A program made the translations under genes and the position numbers. Of a DNA stretch of 20,235 nt, positions 1 through 9,000 are shown piece by piece. Positions within the stretch are counted from its first letter, which is position 1; every line of letters begins with the position of its first letter. Under the pieces are notes generated by a model. The model ran no database searches. It was not told where the DNA came from and worked only from the letters and a program-made list of their open reading frames with translations. The stretch is from CAZQIC01 sp964593555. Its GTDB lineage: Bacteria; Bacteroidota; Bacteroidia; JAFLBG01. The stretch spans positions 1 through 20,235 of the forward strand of contig CAZQIC010000086.1 of NCBI GenBank assembly GCA_964593555.1, given 5' to 3'.

Positions 1-12
1 AAATTGTTGGGG

Positions 13-20
13 TATATTTG
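13..20 (+). promoter_or_regulatory. Candidate Bacteroidota -7 promoter element (TATATTTG)
   Basis: The octamer TATATTTG fits the Bacteroidota sigma-ABfr -7 consensus TAnnTTTG. It lies 35 bases before the ATG at 56, which would give a short leader. The matching -33 box would fall outside the window, so only half of the promoter can be judged. The motif is short and can occur by chance. Confidence 0.4.
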
Positions 21-55
21 TTATCAGTAATATGTTTTATTAATGATTGATTAAA

Positions 56-232
56 ATGGCAAAAAAGTTAAATCCCCTATACAACAAAACTGTTTCTAAA
101 CGCAGCGGAAGAAAAGTATTTACCCTTAAAAAAGTCGAGCTTGCTTATATAATCGGATCTCAATCCGGAAGCGATACCATCCCCCAAATAAGAACCGGCT
201 GGTCCAGCTTAATTGAAGAGAATCTGAATTAA
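56..232 (+). CDS. Small basic protein of unknown function (58 aa)
   Basis: Function not recognised. The product is 58 residues, rich in Lys and Arg in its first half (MAKKLNPLYN, then KRSGRK and LKK), with a polar C-terminus (SLIEENLN). No signal peptide, membrane segment or metal-binding motif is visible. The reading frame also allows a TTG start nine bases upstream at 47, but the ATG at 56 is preferred because it begins the usual MAKK and lies behind a plausible -7 box at 13-20. The gene converges on the secreted-protein gene ending at 309, with a 76-base gap. The positive charge would suit nucleic-acid contact, but that is only a composition argument. Confidence 0.5.
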   Translation: MAKKLNPLYNKTVSKRSGRKVFTLKKVELAYIIGSQSGSDTIPQIRTGWSSLIEENLN

Positions 233-308
233 TCACCTTTCTTTGGAGCAATTATTATTGAATGTGGAATTAACTTAGACCACGTTCTTCCTGTAAATCA
301 TATCTTGA

Positions 309-2573
309 TTATTTTACGAGGGTAATATTTCCTTTTCTTACCATCTGCCCCCCATTGATCAACAGTGCATCCATCCTGTAAGTAAAAACCGCGGCGTCAA
401 GTTGTTTTGTATTGTAAACCCCATCCCAGCCAATTGCAGGATCAGTTGTTTCAAAAACTATCGCTCCCCATCGATCGTAAATTGTAAATCGTAAATCTTT
501 GATGCAATAATTTCCTTTAATAAAATAAATATCATTTTGCCCATCACCGTTCGGAGAAAATGCGGTAGGAATATAAAACTCACCGCATCTATCATCTACA
601 GTTATAATAACCGAATCAAGATTAGTACAACCATTCGAGTCAATAACTAATAAATAATAGGTTGTACTTATAACAGGAGAAGCCATTGGATCGTTACATG
701 TAATACAATTTAACCCCGCAGAAGGATACCAGCTATAAGAACCGCCTCCCGAAGCGTTGAGAACTATTTCTGAACCGGGAGTGATCGTAGAATTAGTTCC
801 TGCATTGGCAATGGGTATAACATTCACAAAAACTTCTATACTATCCGTAACAAAACAATTTCCATTTGCTGCTATAACTGTGTAAGATGTTTGAGATAAT
901 GGTGAAATAAATAAAAAAGATGCCGTGGATCCTGTGTTCCAGCTATAGCCTGATGCACCACTGGCTGTTAACAAAACAGATTCTCCTGCACATATTGCAG
1001 TATCATTACTCACAAAAAGTTGAGGCATCTGATCCACAGAGATATTTATCTGAGCCCACGATGAACATATCCCGTTGGATACAACAACGGAATATGAAGA
1101 TGATGAAGTTGGTTTGACTGAAATAATTTGTGTACTGCTACCTGTGCTCCATGTATAAGAACCGCCTCCTGCAGCTGAAATTAATGAGCTATCGCCTCGG
1201 CAAATACTAGTATTACCTAAAACAGTAACAGTAGGCGTAGCGACAACACTTACTGTTACAATTGCTGTATCAAGAAAGCAATTGCTATTTGCAATTACCG
1301 AGTATGTGGTGTAAGCACTAGGCGCAACAACAATGGAAGCTGCCGTAGAGCCTATGCTCCACTGAAAGGTTCCGTTTCCCATGGCCGTGAGGGTTACAAG
1401 TGATCCGCTACAAACCGTTGTATCATTGCTTACCGACAAATTTGGCATTGGTGAAAAATAACTTTGGATAAAATTAGGCAAGCCTAACTCAGATGATCTT
1501 CCGGCTAAATTAAATCCACTCTCTATAAAATTACAGGCAGTACCCAATTGATTAGGTAAATTAATAACCCCTAAGAATGGATGAGTTCCAGAGCCTTTGT
1601 ATTCGGCAACATATATTTTTCCATCGGGAGCAATTTGCATGGCCCCAGGGTCCAGTCCGGGTGTAAGCCTTTTAATAGTAGTTTTTGAGGCCACAATTCC
1701 TGCCGGAGTACCTGCCAACAAATTAAATTGAAAAATATCTGGTGTTCCTCTCCAAGGAACACTCACATATAACCTAGTATTGTCAGGAGAAAATTCTACA
1801 CCATAGCCATAACTTGGAAAATTTATGATAGAATTCATGAGCAGGAGAGGATTAGAAACAACTCCAGTAGTTCTATTAAAATCAAAAAGTTCTACAGAAA
1901 GATATACTACCGCAGAAGCTAATTTGGAACCATCAGGAGAAAACCTTAAAAAGCCTGGTTCATAATTATTTATTGAACCGGTGGTAGAAATAACAGGGGC
2001 ACTAACTCCTGCACTCGTTATAAGATATGCTTTGAAATTACTAGTATCATTCTCATGAAAAACTACCCAGATGTCAGTGCAATTAGTGTGTCTAACAGCG
2101 GCTATTTTTTCACAGGACATTGAATCAAGAAAAGTGTTTTTTACCGTAACATCACCAAAGCCATTATTGAGAGAAATATCAACTACAGAATAATTAGCGA
2201 AATGGGAAACAGAATTTTCATCTTGAACAGTAAAAATATAATATTTATTAGCATTGCCGGGCCACGGAACAATTATTGATTGTGTGGAAGAAAGATCCCC
2301 TGCCAGCCCAAAACCATTTGGCATTTGTGAATGATTTTTGTCAAATACTGTGTTACCATCAGTATAAAAAAGCAAGTTGCCTGTATTTTTATCTGAAATT
2401 GTAGCACTTGCTTCAACTGTACTCAACATTCCATTTGTTAAAGCAACCGGGGCTCCTGAATTAAAATCTATACCGGCATTGCGTCCAAAGTACCAGATAT
2501 TGGCTTCCTTTTGAGCGACCAAAACTTTACAAGAAAAAATAATCCCGATAATAAACAGCAGAGTATTTTTCAC
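309..2573 (-). CDS. T9SS type B cargo: propeller-like domain plus four Ig-like repeats (754 aa)
   Basis: Predicted exported cell-surface or secreted protein. The start is GTG (2571-2573): no in-frame ATG exists before an upstream TGA, and a signal peptide follows at once (residues 1-21, hydrophobic core LLFIIGIIFS, ending VLVAQ). Residues about 22-375 look like a beta-propeller with WD40/YVTN-like strands (FSPDGSKLAS, FSPDNTRLYV, IAPDGKIYVA). Four Ig/PKD-like repeats follow, with the marker Cys at 388, 458 and 528 and the Cys-less equivalent at 598, a period of exactly 70. The last repeat carries CxxC at 623-626. Residues 663-754 are the gliding-motility-associated C-terminal domain (TIGR04131-like), with FSPNGDGQND, YDRWG, GWDG and the KGNITL end; in this family it directs export through T9SS and is removed or anchored at the surface. 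Ligand and role are unknown. It is a tandem paralogue of the 1066-residue neighbour. Confidence 0.9.
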   Translation of the reverse strand: MKNTLLFIIGIIFSCKVLVAQKEANIWYFGRNAGIDFNSGAPVALTNGMLSTVEASATISDKNTGNLLFYTDGNTVFDKNHSQMPNGFGLAGDLSSTQSIIVPWPGNANKYYIFTVQDENSVSHFANYSVVDISLNNGFGDVTVKNTFLDSMSCEKIAAVRHTNCTDIWVVFHENDTSNFKAYLITSAGVSAPVISTTGSINNYEPGFLRFSPDGSKLASAVVYLSVELFDFNRTTGVVSNPLLLMNSIINFPSYGYGVEFSPDNTRLYVSVPWRGTPDIFQFNLLAGTPAGIVASKTTIKRLTPGLDPGAMQIAPDGKIYVAEYKGSGTHPFLGVINLPNQLGTACNFIESGFNLAGRSSELGLPNFIQSYFSPMPNLSVSNDTTVCSGSLVTLTAMGNGTFQWSIGSTAASIVVAPSAYTTYSVIANSNCFLDTAIVTVSVVATPTVTVLGNTSICRGDSSLISAAGGGSYTWSTGSSTQIISVKPTSSSSYSVVVSNGICSSWAQINISVDQMPQLFVSNDTAICAGESVLLTASGASGYSWNTGSTASFLFISPLSQTSYTVIAANGNCFVTDSIEVFVNVIPIANAGTNSTITPGSEIVLNASGGGSYSWYPSAGLNCITCNDPMASPVISTTYYLLVIDSNGCTNLDSVIITVDDRCGEFYIPTAFSPNGDGQNDIYFIKGNYCIKDLRFTIYDRWGAIVFETTDPAIGWDGVYNTKQLDAAVFTYRMDALLINGGQMVRKGNITLVK
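312..587 (-). other. T9SS type B sorting domain of the 754-aa protein
   Basis: Codes for residues 663-754. It starts at a conserved Cys (CGEF), runs through FSPNGDG and IYDRWG, and stops right after KGNITLVK. Compared by eye, about three quarters of the residues match the corresponding domain of the 1066-residue protein (2870-3145), far more than match the other two cargo proteins. This points to recent duplication or gene conversion of this end. Confidence 0.85.
594..1442 (-). repeat. Four-unit Ig/PKD-like repeat array (70-residue period)
   Basis: Codes for residues about 378-660 of the 754-residue protein. The units share the pattern IC-x-G-x5-A-x-G-x-Y-x-W-S-x-G and recur at exactly 70 residues (210 bases), measured from Cys388, Cys458, Cys528 and Thr598. 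The fourth unit lacks the marker Cys and has CxxC at 623-626 instead. This is the shorter of two repeat lengths seen in the gene cluster. Confidence 0.8.
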
Positions 2574-2866
2574 AACTGGTGAATTAAATAGTGATTCATA
2601 ATAATTTCAGATTAATTCCTTTGATCTGTTAACTTAAAATATAGTCATAAATACATAATGAAATCAACCATATGAACAAGTTATTCTTCTCGACCGAAGT
2701 CAGGAAGATCTGAAATTCGGAGTACGTTTTGGAGTACTTATAGGAAAAACAAGCAATTCGATAAGACCTTAACTTCGGAAGCATTCAACTTTTATTTTCA
2801 AAAAGGGGAATATCAACATTTTAAATTAACAGTCTAAGACAACATAACTCCTGTTTTTATTCTTCA
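2574..2866. other. Intergenic region between tandem T9SS cargo genes
   Basis: This is 293 bases of AT-rich sequence without a convincing reading frame. It must hold the leader and probably the promoter of the gene starting at 2573, but I found no good TAnnTTTG box on the minus strand. A direct repeat GGAGTAC occurs at 2719-2725 and 2731-2737 (12-base phase). No intrinsic terminator is clear for the gene ending at 2867. Confidence 0.4.
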
Positions 2867-5800
2867 TTATTTAACAAGAGTAATATTTCCTTTTCTCACT
2901 ATCTCCTCCCCATTGATCAAAAAAGCCTCCAGCCTGTAAGCAAAAACTGCTGCGTCAAGTTGTTTTGTATTGTAAATACCATCCCATCCAATTGCAACAT
3001 CAGTAGTTTCAAAAACTATCTCTCCCCAGCGATCGTAAATTGTAAACCGTAATTCCTTTATACAATTATTTCCTTTAACGTAATACACATCATTTTGTGC
3101 ATCACCATTCGGAGAAAAGGCTGTTGGCACATATAGTTCTCCGCAAATAATATCAACCGTTATTAAAATGGAATCTAGGTTTGTGCAGCCATTATCATCA
3201 GTAACAGTTACATAATACATTGTTGTTCCTGTTGGTGTTGCAACAGGATTTTGGCAATTGTCACAACTTAATCCTGAAGATGGTGTCCATGAATATCCTC
3301 CCGTAGCAGACCCTCCTGTTGCGCTAAGAGTAACTGATGTACCTTGTAAAATTGTAATTCCAGTTCCTGCATCCGCACCAGGTTTGGCATACACTGTGAT
3401 ATTTATCGAATCAACATCACCACAATTCCCGCTTATGGAATAAATAATTTTATGTATGCCCGGGCCGGCTATAGATGGAGAAAATCTTCCGGAAATTGTA
3501 CTTACTATTCCTGTGCCTGACCATGTGCCTCCCGGATCAACTGCTCCTAGACCTATTGGCAATTCAGTACCATTTTCACAAAACGGACCTGCAGGATAAA
3601 TATGTGCATCAGCAATTGAATCAACTGTTATTGCAACATTAGAAATATTTGTACAACCATTTGCATCAACACCGGTTATTGTATAACTGGAATTGCTTGT
3701 CTGATTAAATATTACCATACTTCCTGTTGAACTATTTAAACCAGAGGCCGGAGACCACTGGTAAGTCATGCCTCCAGAGGCGCTCAACATTGTTGAGTTG
3801 CCTTGGCAAATAGAAATTATTCCTGCAACATTTATAACAGGCAACTGACTAACACCAACAGTTAACACTGTTATTGATGAACAATTATTACCATCTGTTC
3901 CAACAACTGTGTACGATTGTGGCGATGTAGGCTGCGCAGTTACAGAAGATCCGGTACTCGAACTTAAACCGGCTAAGGGTGCCCACAAATAATTATTTGC
4001 ACCTGTCGCTGAGAGTGAAACAGAATTTCCATTGCAAATAGTTGTATCTGCTGATGAGGTTACAATTGGCAAACTGTTCACCGCAACATTTATATATGCA
4101 GTATCTGCGCATCCTCCCGGATTAGATCCGATCAATGTATAAGTAGCGGGTGCGTTAGGACTTGCAGTTACGTTTGCACCAGATGTCGCACTTAAACCCG
4201 CTGATGGATTCCAATTATACGTTGTTGCTCCGCCTGCAGTGAGTATTATATTTCCTCCCTGGCATATTGCAGTATTTGCAGATGCAGTTACAACAACATT
4301 ATTATTTACAGAGACAATTATATATGCAGTGTCAGAACAGCCCGCAACATTTATTCCTGCAACACTATAAGTTGTTGTTATCACAGGAGAGGCTGATACA
4401 TTACCACCTGTAGTACTACTTAATCCTATTGCGGGAGACCAATTATAAGTATTAGCACCTCCAACACTTAAAGAAACATTTCCACCGGTACAGATCGTAG
4501 GATTTACAGAAGATAGAAGAATCGGAGGATCATCCACAGTAATTGTAAGTGTTTTTATTGATGAACATCCATTACCATCTATACCCGAAATACTATAACC
4601 TGTTGTTATGGTTGGTGACGCATTAATATTATTTCCAACAGTTAAACTTAATCCCGCAGCAGGTGACCAGAAAAAATTTGTTGCACCTGATGCACTTAGA
4701 GAAACAACATTCCCTCCACAGACAGAAAAACTATTTGTCGCCTGTAAAACCGGCAATGTATCTACAACAACAATAATGGTATCAAAAACAGTATCACAAG
4801 TATTGTATGCAATGAGCATAAAATTACTTGTAACAGTTGGCGAAGCAACAGGATTAGCAACAGCAGTATTACTTAAGCCAAGGGCAGGTTTCCATTGATA
4901 AGTCATTCCTGGATAAGAAGCGGCTCCAATTGTTATCGCATCTCCCTTACAAATACTTGTATCTAATCCTGCAATCTGCGGCTTAGGCCCAAAGTACCGT
5001 TGATCAAATACACAAGGTAAACCAGCAGTTACTGCTGAACCAATAAGCGGAACCGCATTTAAAACAAATGTTGGTCCTGCTAAGCTATTGGGTGTTGTTA
5101 AAGCAGAGATCGCATTAGCGCTGCTTGCACTGCAGTAAATTTTTTTATCGGACGCCAACTGGATTGTGCCGCTCCCAAAAGTTCCGGTCATTGGAAATGT
5201 TGTTTCTGTCGCGTTAATATTTGTCGCAAAGCGTTCGTATCTATACAATGAAGTAGATGTTGCATATATCAGCGAATCATTGGGTGACATACTCACCCCA
5301 TAATAGCCATTTGGAGCGTTTGAAATAGTTCTGAAATTAGAAAGTACTCCGGTAGCATTATTGAAATCAAATATTTCCAAATTCGCGGCAGCATTAATAA
5401 TAATCTTCCCATCTAAAGAAGTTTTAAGATATCCCGGGCCATTACCTGAAGTACCTATAGAAGTGATTACGGGAGTGGCCGCCTGCGGACCATTACAATT
5501 AACCAAAAAAGCATACCAATCATTTGTAAAATGTTTTCGGGTGATCACCCAAAAATCTATTCCATTGGCATGCATGGCACACGTTACTTTTTCGCAGGTA
5601 GTATCAACAAGCTGTGTATTGGGTGCGCCAGCCAGCCCCCCGTTAGCTCCAACTGACATATCTACCACTGCATAACACAATCCTCTCCATGCACCACTTG
5701 TTGTAACACCATCAGTAGTGAAAATGTAATATTTATTTGCATTACCAACATAAGGCGCAATTAAAGCTGCCATTGTAGAACTTCCGCCTCCTGCTAATCC

Positions 5801-6067
5801 GCCTCCCAAAAATCCGCCAAGCCTGTTTCTTACAATATTTCCTCCTGTATAAAATAATAAATTACCATTGGCATCTGCAATTGAGGAGCAACCCTCAACG
5901 GCACTTATCGATCCCGGGAAACCTGCAAACGTATATGCAACCGGACTACCGCTATTAAAATTTACTCCTTCCCAATATCCAAAACACCAGATATTAGTTT
6001 CCTTTTGAGAAAAACAAAAAGATGTGTAGCAGAACAATACAAGAAATAAAAAAAATGTTTTTCTCAT
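2867..6067 (-). CDS. T9SS type B cargo: propeller-like domain plus eight Ig-like repeats (1066 aa)
   Basis: Predicted exported surface protein. A signal peptide occupies residues 1-21 (MRKTFFLFLV start, ending CFSQ). The next 340 residues resemble the N-terminal domain of the 754-residue protein (KETNIWCFG against KEANIWYFG, LLFYTGGN against LLFYTDGN, and NANKYYIFT in both). Eight Ig/PKD-like repeats follow, with marker Cys at 373, 450, 526, 602, 678, 754 and 830 and the Cys-less equivalent at 907. The seventh is the most divergent. The eighth carries CxxC at 935-938. Residues 975-1066 are the T9SS type B sorting domain (FSPNGDAQND, YDRWGE, GWDGIYN, KGNITLVK). Only 10 bases separate its ATG from the stop of the 1214-residue gene upstream, so the two are probably co-transcribed. 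No catalytic motif is visible; adhesion or a structural surface role is inference. Confidence 0.9.
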   Translation of the reverse strand: MRKTFFLFLVLFCYTSFCFSQKETNIWCFGYWEGVNFNSGSPVAYTFAGFPGSISAVEGCSSIADANGNLLFYTGGNIVRNRLGGFLGGGLAGGGSSTMAALIAPYVGNANKYYIFTTDGVTTSGAWRGLCYAVVDMSVGANGGLAGAPNTQLVDTTCEKVTCAMHANGIDFWVITRKHFTNDWYAFLVNCNGPQAATPVITSIGTSGNGPGYLKTSLDGKIIINAAANLEIFDFNNATGVLSNFRTISNAPNGYYGVSMSPNDSLIYATSTSLYRYERFATNINATETTFPMTGTFGSGTIQLASDKKIYCSASSANAISALTTPNSLAGPTFVLNAVPLIGSAVTAGLPCVFDQRYFGPKPQIAGLDTSICKGDAITIGAASYPGMTYQWKPALGLSNTAVANPVASPTVTSNFMLIAYNTCDTVFDTIIVVVDTLPVLQATNSFSVCGGNVVSLSASGATNFFWSPAAGLSLTVGNNINASPTITTGYSISGIDGNGCSSIKTLTITVDDPPILLSSVNPTICTGGNVSLSVGGANTYNWSPAIGLSSTTGGNVSASPVITTTYSVAGINVAGCSDTAYIIVSVNNNVVVTASANTAICQGGNIILTAGGATTYNWNPSAGLSATSGANVTASPNAPATYTLIGSNPGGCADTAYINVAVNSLPIVTSSADTTICNGNSVSLSATGANNYLWAPLAGLSSSTGSSVTAQPTSPQSYTVVGTDGNNCSSITVLTVGVSQLPVINVAGIISICQGNSTMLSASGGMTYQWSPASGLNSSTGSMVIFNQTSNSSYTITGVDANGCTNISNVAITVDSIADAHIYPAGPFCENGTELPIGLGAVDPGGTWSGTGIVSTISGRFSPSIAGPGIHKIIYSISGNCGDVDSINITVYAKPGADAGTGITILQGTSVTLSATGGSATGGYSWTPSSGLSCDNCQNPVATPTGTTMYYVTVTDDNGCTNLDSILITVDIICGELYVPTAFSPNGDAQNDVYYVKGNNCIKELRFTIYDRWGEIVFETTDVAIGWDGIYNTKQLDAAVFAYRLEAFLINGEEIVRKGNITLVK
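2870..3145 (-). other. T9SS type B sorting domain of the 1066-aa protein
   Basis: Codes for residues 975-1066. Key features are the leading Cys (CGELYVP), FSPNGDA, a second Cys in NNCIKEL, IYDRWGE, and a basic end KGNITLVK. The two Cys are conserved in position in all four cargo proteins of the window and could form a disulfide. Confidence 0.85.
3152..4978 (-). repeat. Eight-unit Ig/PKD-like repeat array (76-residue period)
   Basis: Codes for residues about 364-972. Successive marker positions are 77, 76, 76, 76, 76, 76 and 77 residues apart, so the DNA has a period near 228 bases. The typical unit holds a WSPAxGLSSTTG stretch and ASPxxTTTYxV. Units 2-6 are most alike. This is the longer of the two unit types in the cluster. 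Homologous DNA repeats of this kind can gain or lose units by recombination. Confidence 0.8.
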
Positions 6068-6077
6068 TATAAAAAAA

Positions 6078-9000
6078 TCAATTGCTTAAAACCGTTATGA
6101 ACCCTTTCAAATCGGCATGAGGAGAAGAAAGCGCATAATAATATGTGCCATCCACAACATTGCCGGATGGTGACCTTCCATTCCAAAAAGTTATTGTTGC
6201 GTTATTTGATTCAAACACAACCAAGCCCCAGCGATTATATATTTTAATAGTATACTTATCCAATATACAAGGGTCGAATCCTGTAATTTTAAACAAGTCG
6301 TTTCGTCCGTCAGCGTTAGGTGTTATTACATTGGGTATGATCAATCCTTCTTCACATTTTACTTCAACATAAATAATTACCGAATCTAAACTCGTACATC
6401 CATTTGCATCGGTCACAGCTAAATAATACATTGTTGTAACCGTTGGTGAAGCAATGGGGTTTGCACACGTGCTGCAACTTAAACTTTGTGATGGGCTCCA
6501 TACATATGAGCCTCCTCCTGTAGCAGACAATGTTGTTGTTAAACCCGGATTTATCGTATCGTTATTTCCTGCATTAACCGTTGGCGGAATATTGACACTC
6601 ACAGTTACAACAGCTGTCCTTCTGCAGTTGCCGTTTGAAACTGTAACTGTATATACTGTATTTGTCAGAGGGGAAACGGTTGCTGTAGGAATTGCAGAAC
6701 CGGAGCTCCAGGAATAAGCTGTACCACCGGATGCATTTATGATAGTTCCTTGTCCCCGGCAAATTGTTTGGTTTGATCCTGCATTGGCATTTGGTATTGC
6801 ATTCAAAACCATGTTCGCCGTTGTGATACTTGCACAACCGTTTATGTCGACTCCAACAACGGTATATGTTCCGTTCGAGGGAGGAGTAGCTGTTACAATT
6901 GCTCCGGTTGTACTGCTCAATCCGGCTGAAGGAAACCAACCGTATGTCAAAGCACCGGACGCAGTTAGCGTTGTTGATGCTCCTATACAAATTGAAGTAC
7001 TACCACTCACGGTTATTGGAGAAGGGATATTAACAGTAACTGTTGCAAAACCTGTACTTGTGCAACCATTGCTACTGCTCACGACAACAGTATACGTTGT
7101 GTTGGAAGTTGGGTTCGCAGTTATGGAAGAACCCGTTGTAGAACTTAATCCTGAACCGGGCGACCATGAATAAGAAACTCCACCTGAAGCAGAAATAACA
7201 GTGGATGCCCCATAACATATCGATGATGGAGCAGATGATGAAATGACCGGAGCAGAGTCTACATTTATTGTGACATAAGTCGTATCCTCGCATCCACCTA
7301 TGACAGAACCAATAAGCATATAAGTTGTAGTATCTGTAGGACTTACTGTTACAGAAGAACCAACAGCAAGACCTGTGCCTGCTGGCGAAGACCAAGTATA
7401 CCAGGTGGCACCCAATGCCGTTAACAACGTTGAAGCTCCTGCACAAATTGTACCTCCGGCTGAAGCCGCAATACTTGGCTGAGAACAATTCACATGACAG
7501 AATTTTACAATGATCCCTTTTTCTCCTCCCGAATGTGTGCTATCGTAATATGCACCACCTCCGGGATTAAGCAAAGGGTAATTGGTAATACCCTGTGTTT
7601 CTCCTGTGAAGATAACGCACCCCGCAGTATCCATTGTAATTCCCCTGGAAAAGTCCATTAAGGTTCCTCCAAAATAAGTTGACCATGAAAGTGCCTGAGT
7701 TGCATTGAATCGTGTAACAAAAACATCTGTTGAACCCATTAAGGATGGCGAATAAAAAGCCCCGCCACCGGGATTACTCAATGGCAAATTTGTTGATGCT
7801 GTTGTACCGGCTATATAAATATTACCGGGCCCATCCACTACCATCGCGCTTCGAGTAGCCGTTGAACCCACGCCGCCTCCAACGTCGTTAGCGTTACCAC
7901 CATAATAAGTTGACCAATTCATAGCACCGGAAGGACTAAATTTAGTAACAAAAAGATCCGATGTTCCTCCAAATGTTGATTGGAAATAAGCTCCTGTCAT
8001 TGGATTTTGCAGAGGGAAATTATTAGCTGAGCTGGTTCCTCCACTCAAATATAAATTGTTAAGTGCATCCACCTCTATCTCCATTCCAACTTCGTCACCA
8101 TTACCTCCAAATAAGGTTGACCATATGCGGTTACCCGCATTATCGAATTTGGCAACATAAGCATCGCTTGTTCCTCCTAATGCCGATTGAAAATAAACGC
8201 TTCCCGGATTATGTGTTGGAAACAATATAGACGTTGTATACCCGGTAAAATTCACATCTCCCGTTGATGATACACAAACAGCTCTTCCTGTTTCATCACC
8301 TGCATCACCAAAATATGTTGACCAGATCATCGCCCCTGCTCCATCAAATTTTGTTATGAATGCATCGGATGCACCAGCCAATACCCCATCAAAATAAGTA
8401 CCGGAATTTGCTACTGGAAAATCAGTTGATTGTGTTTCGCCCGTAATAAAAACACTTCCCGCGGCATCTGTTCTTATGCCAATACCATAATCACTGTCCG
8501 TGCCTCCAAGATAAGTACACCAGTTCAAAGCGCCTGCCCCATCAAACATCGCAACGAATGCATCTGTTATGCCCCCCAGGGCCGTTCCAATGTTATATGC
8601 ACCAACACGATTCACAATAGGCAAAGGCTGACTAATAATAGTCGTGAATACTCTGCCGGTCACATAAACATTATTATTTAGATCTACCGCTCCATACATA
8701 TCTCCATTTTCAAAATAAGTACACCACATTATTGTTCCGGCGGTGTTCAGTTTCATGATAAATCCCCCCAATACACCTGCCGCTCCCGAATAGTATGTTG
8801 AACCTCCCGGATTAACCAATGGAAAACCCATACCCATACCACCATAACCTGTTATGTAAGAATTACCAACGTGGTCAGAAAAAATATCCATTGGCCCCAC
8901 CAAACCTGTACTTGGATTAATAATTGTTGACCATATCAGGTAAACAGGAGGATCTATAACTAAGGTTTTGCTTTTATCATATCCTTCAATAACAAAGGAC

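Noticed and set aside
47..55. TTG start at 47 for the small basic protein.
   Set aside because: The ATG nine bases later gives a more usual N-terminus, and no Shine-Dalgarno sequence favours the TTG.
296..310. Palindrome AATCA-TATCT-TGATT near the end of the 754-residue gene as a terminator.
   Set aside because: It is AT-rich, partly overlaps the stop codon, and has no T-run after it on the minus strand.
3152..4978. Regular 228-base periodicity that could suggest a CRISPR or satellite array.
   Set aside because: The period is carried by an intact reading frame of Ig-like domains. The DNA units are diverged and there are no short identical repeats with unique spacers.
6574..7488. Overlapping frames of about 140 residues on both strands within the 1214-residue gene.
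   Set aside because: They are shadows produced by the repetitive Ig-like coding sequence, with unlikely amino-acid composition and no start context.
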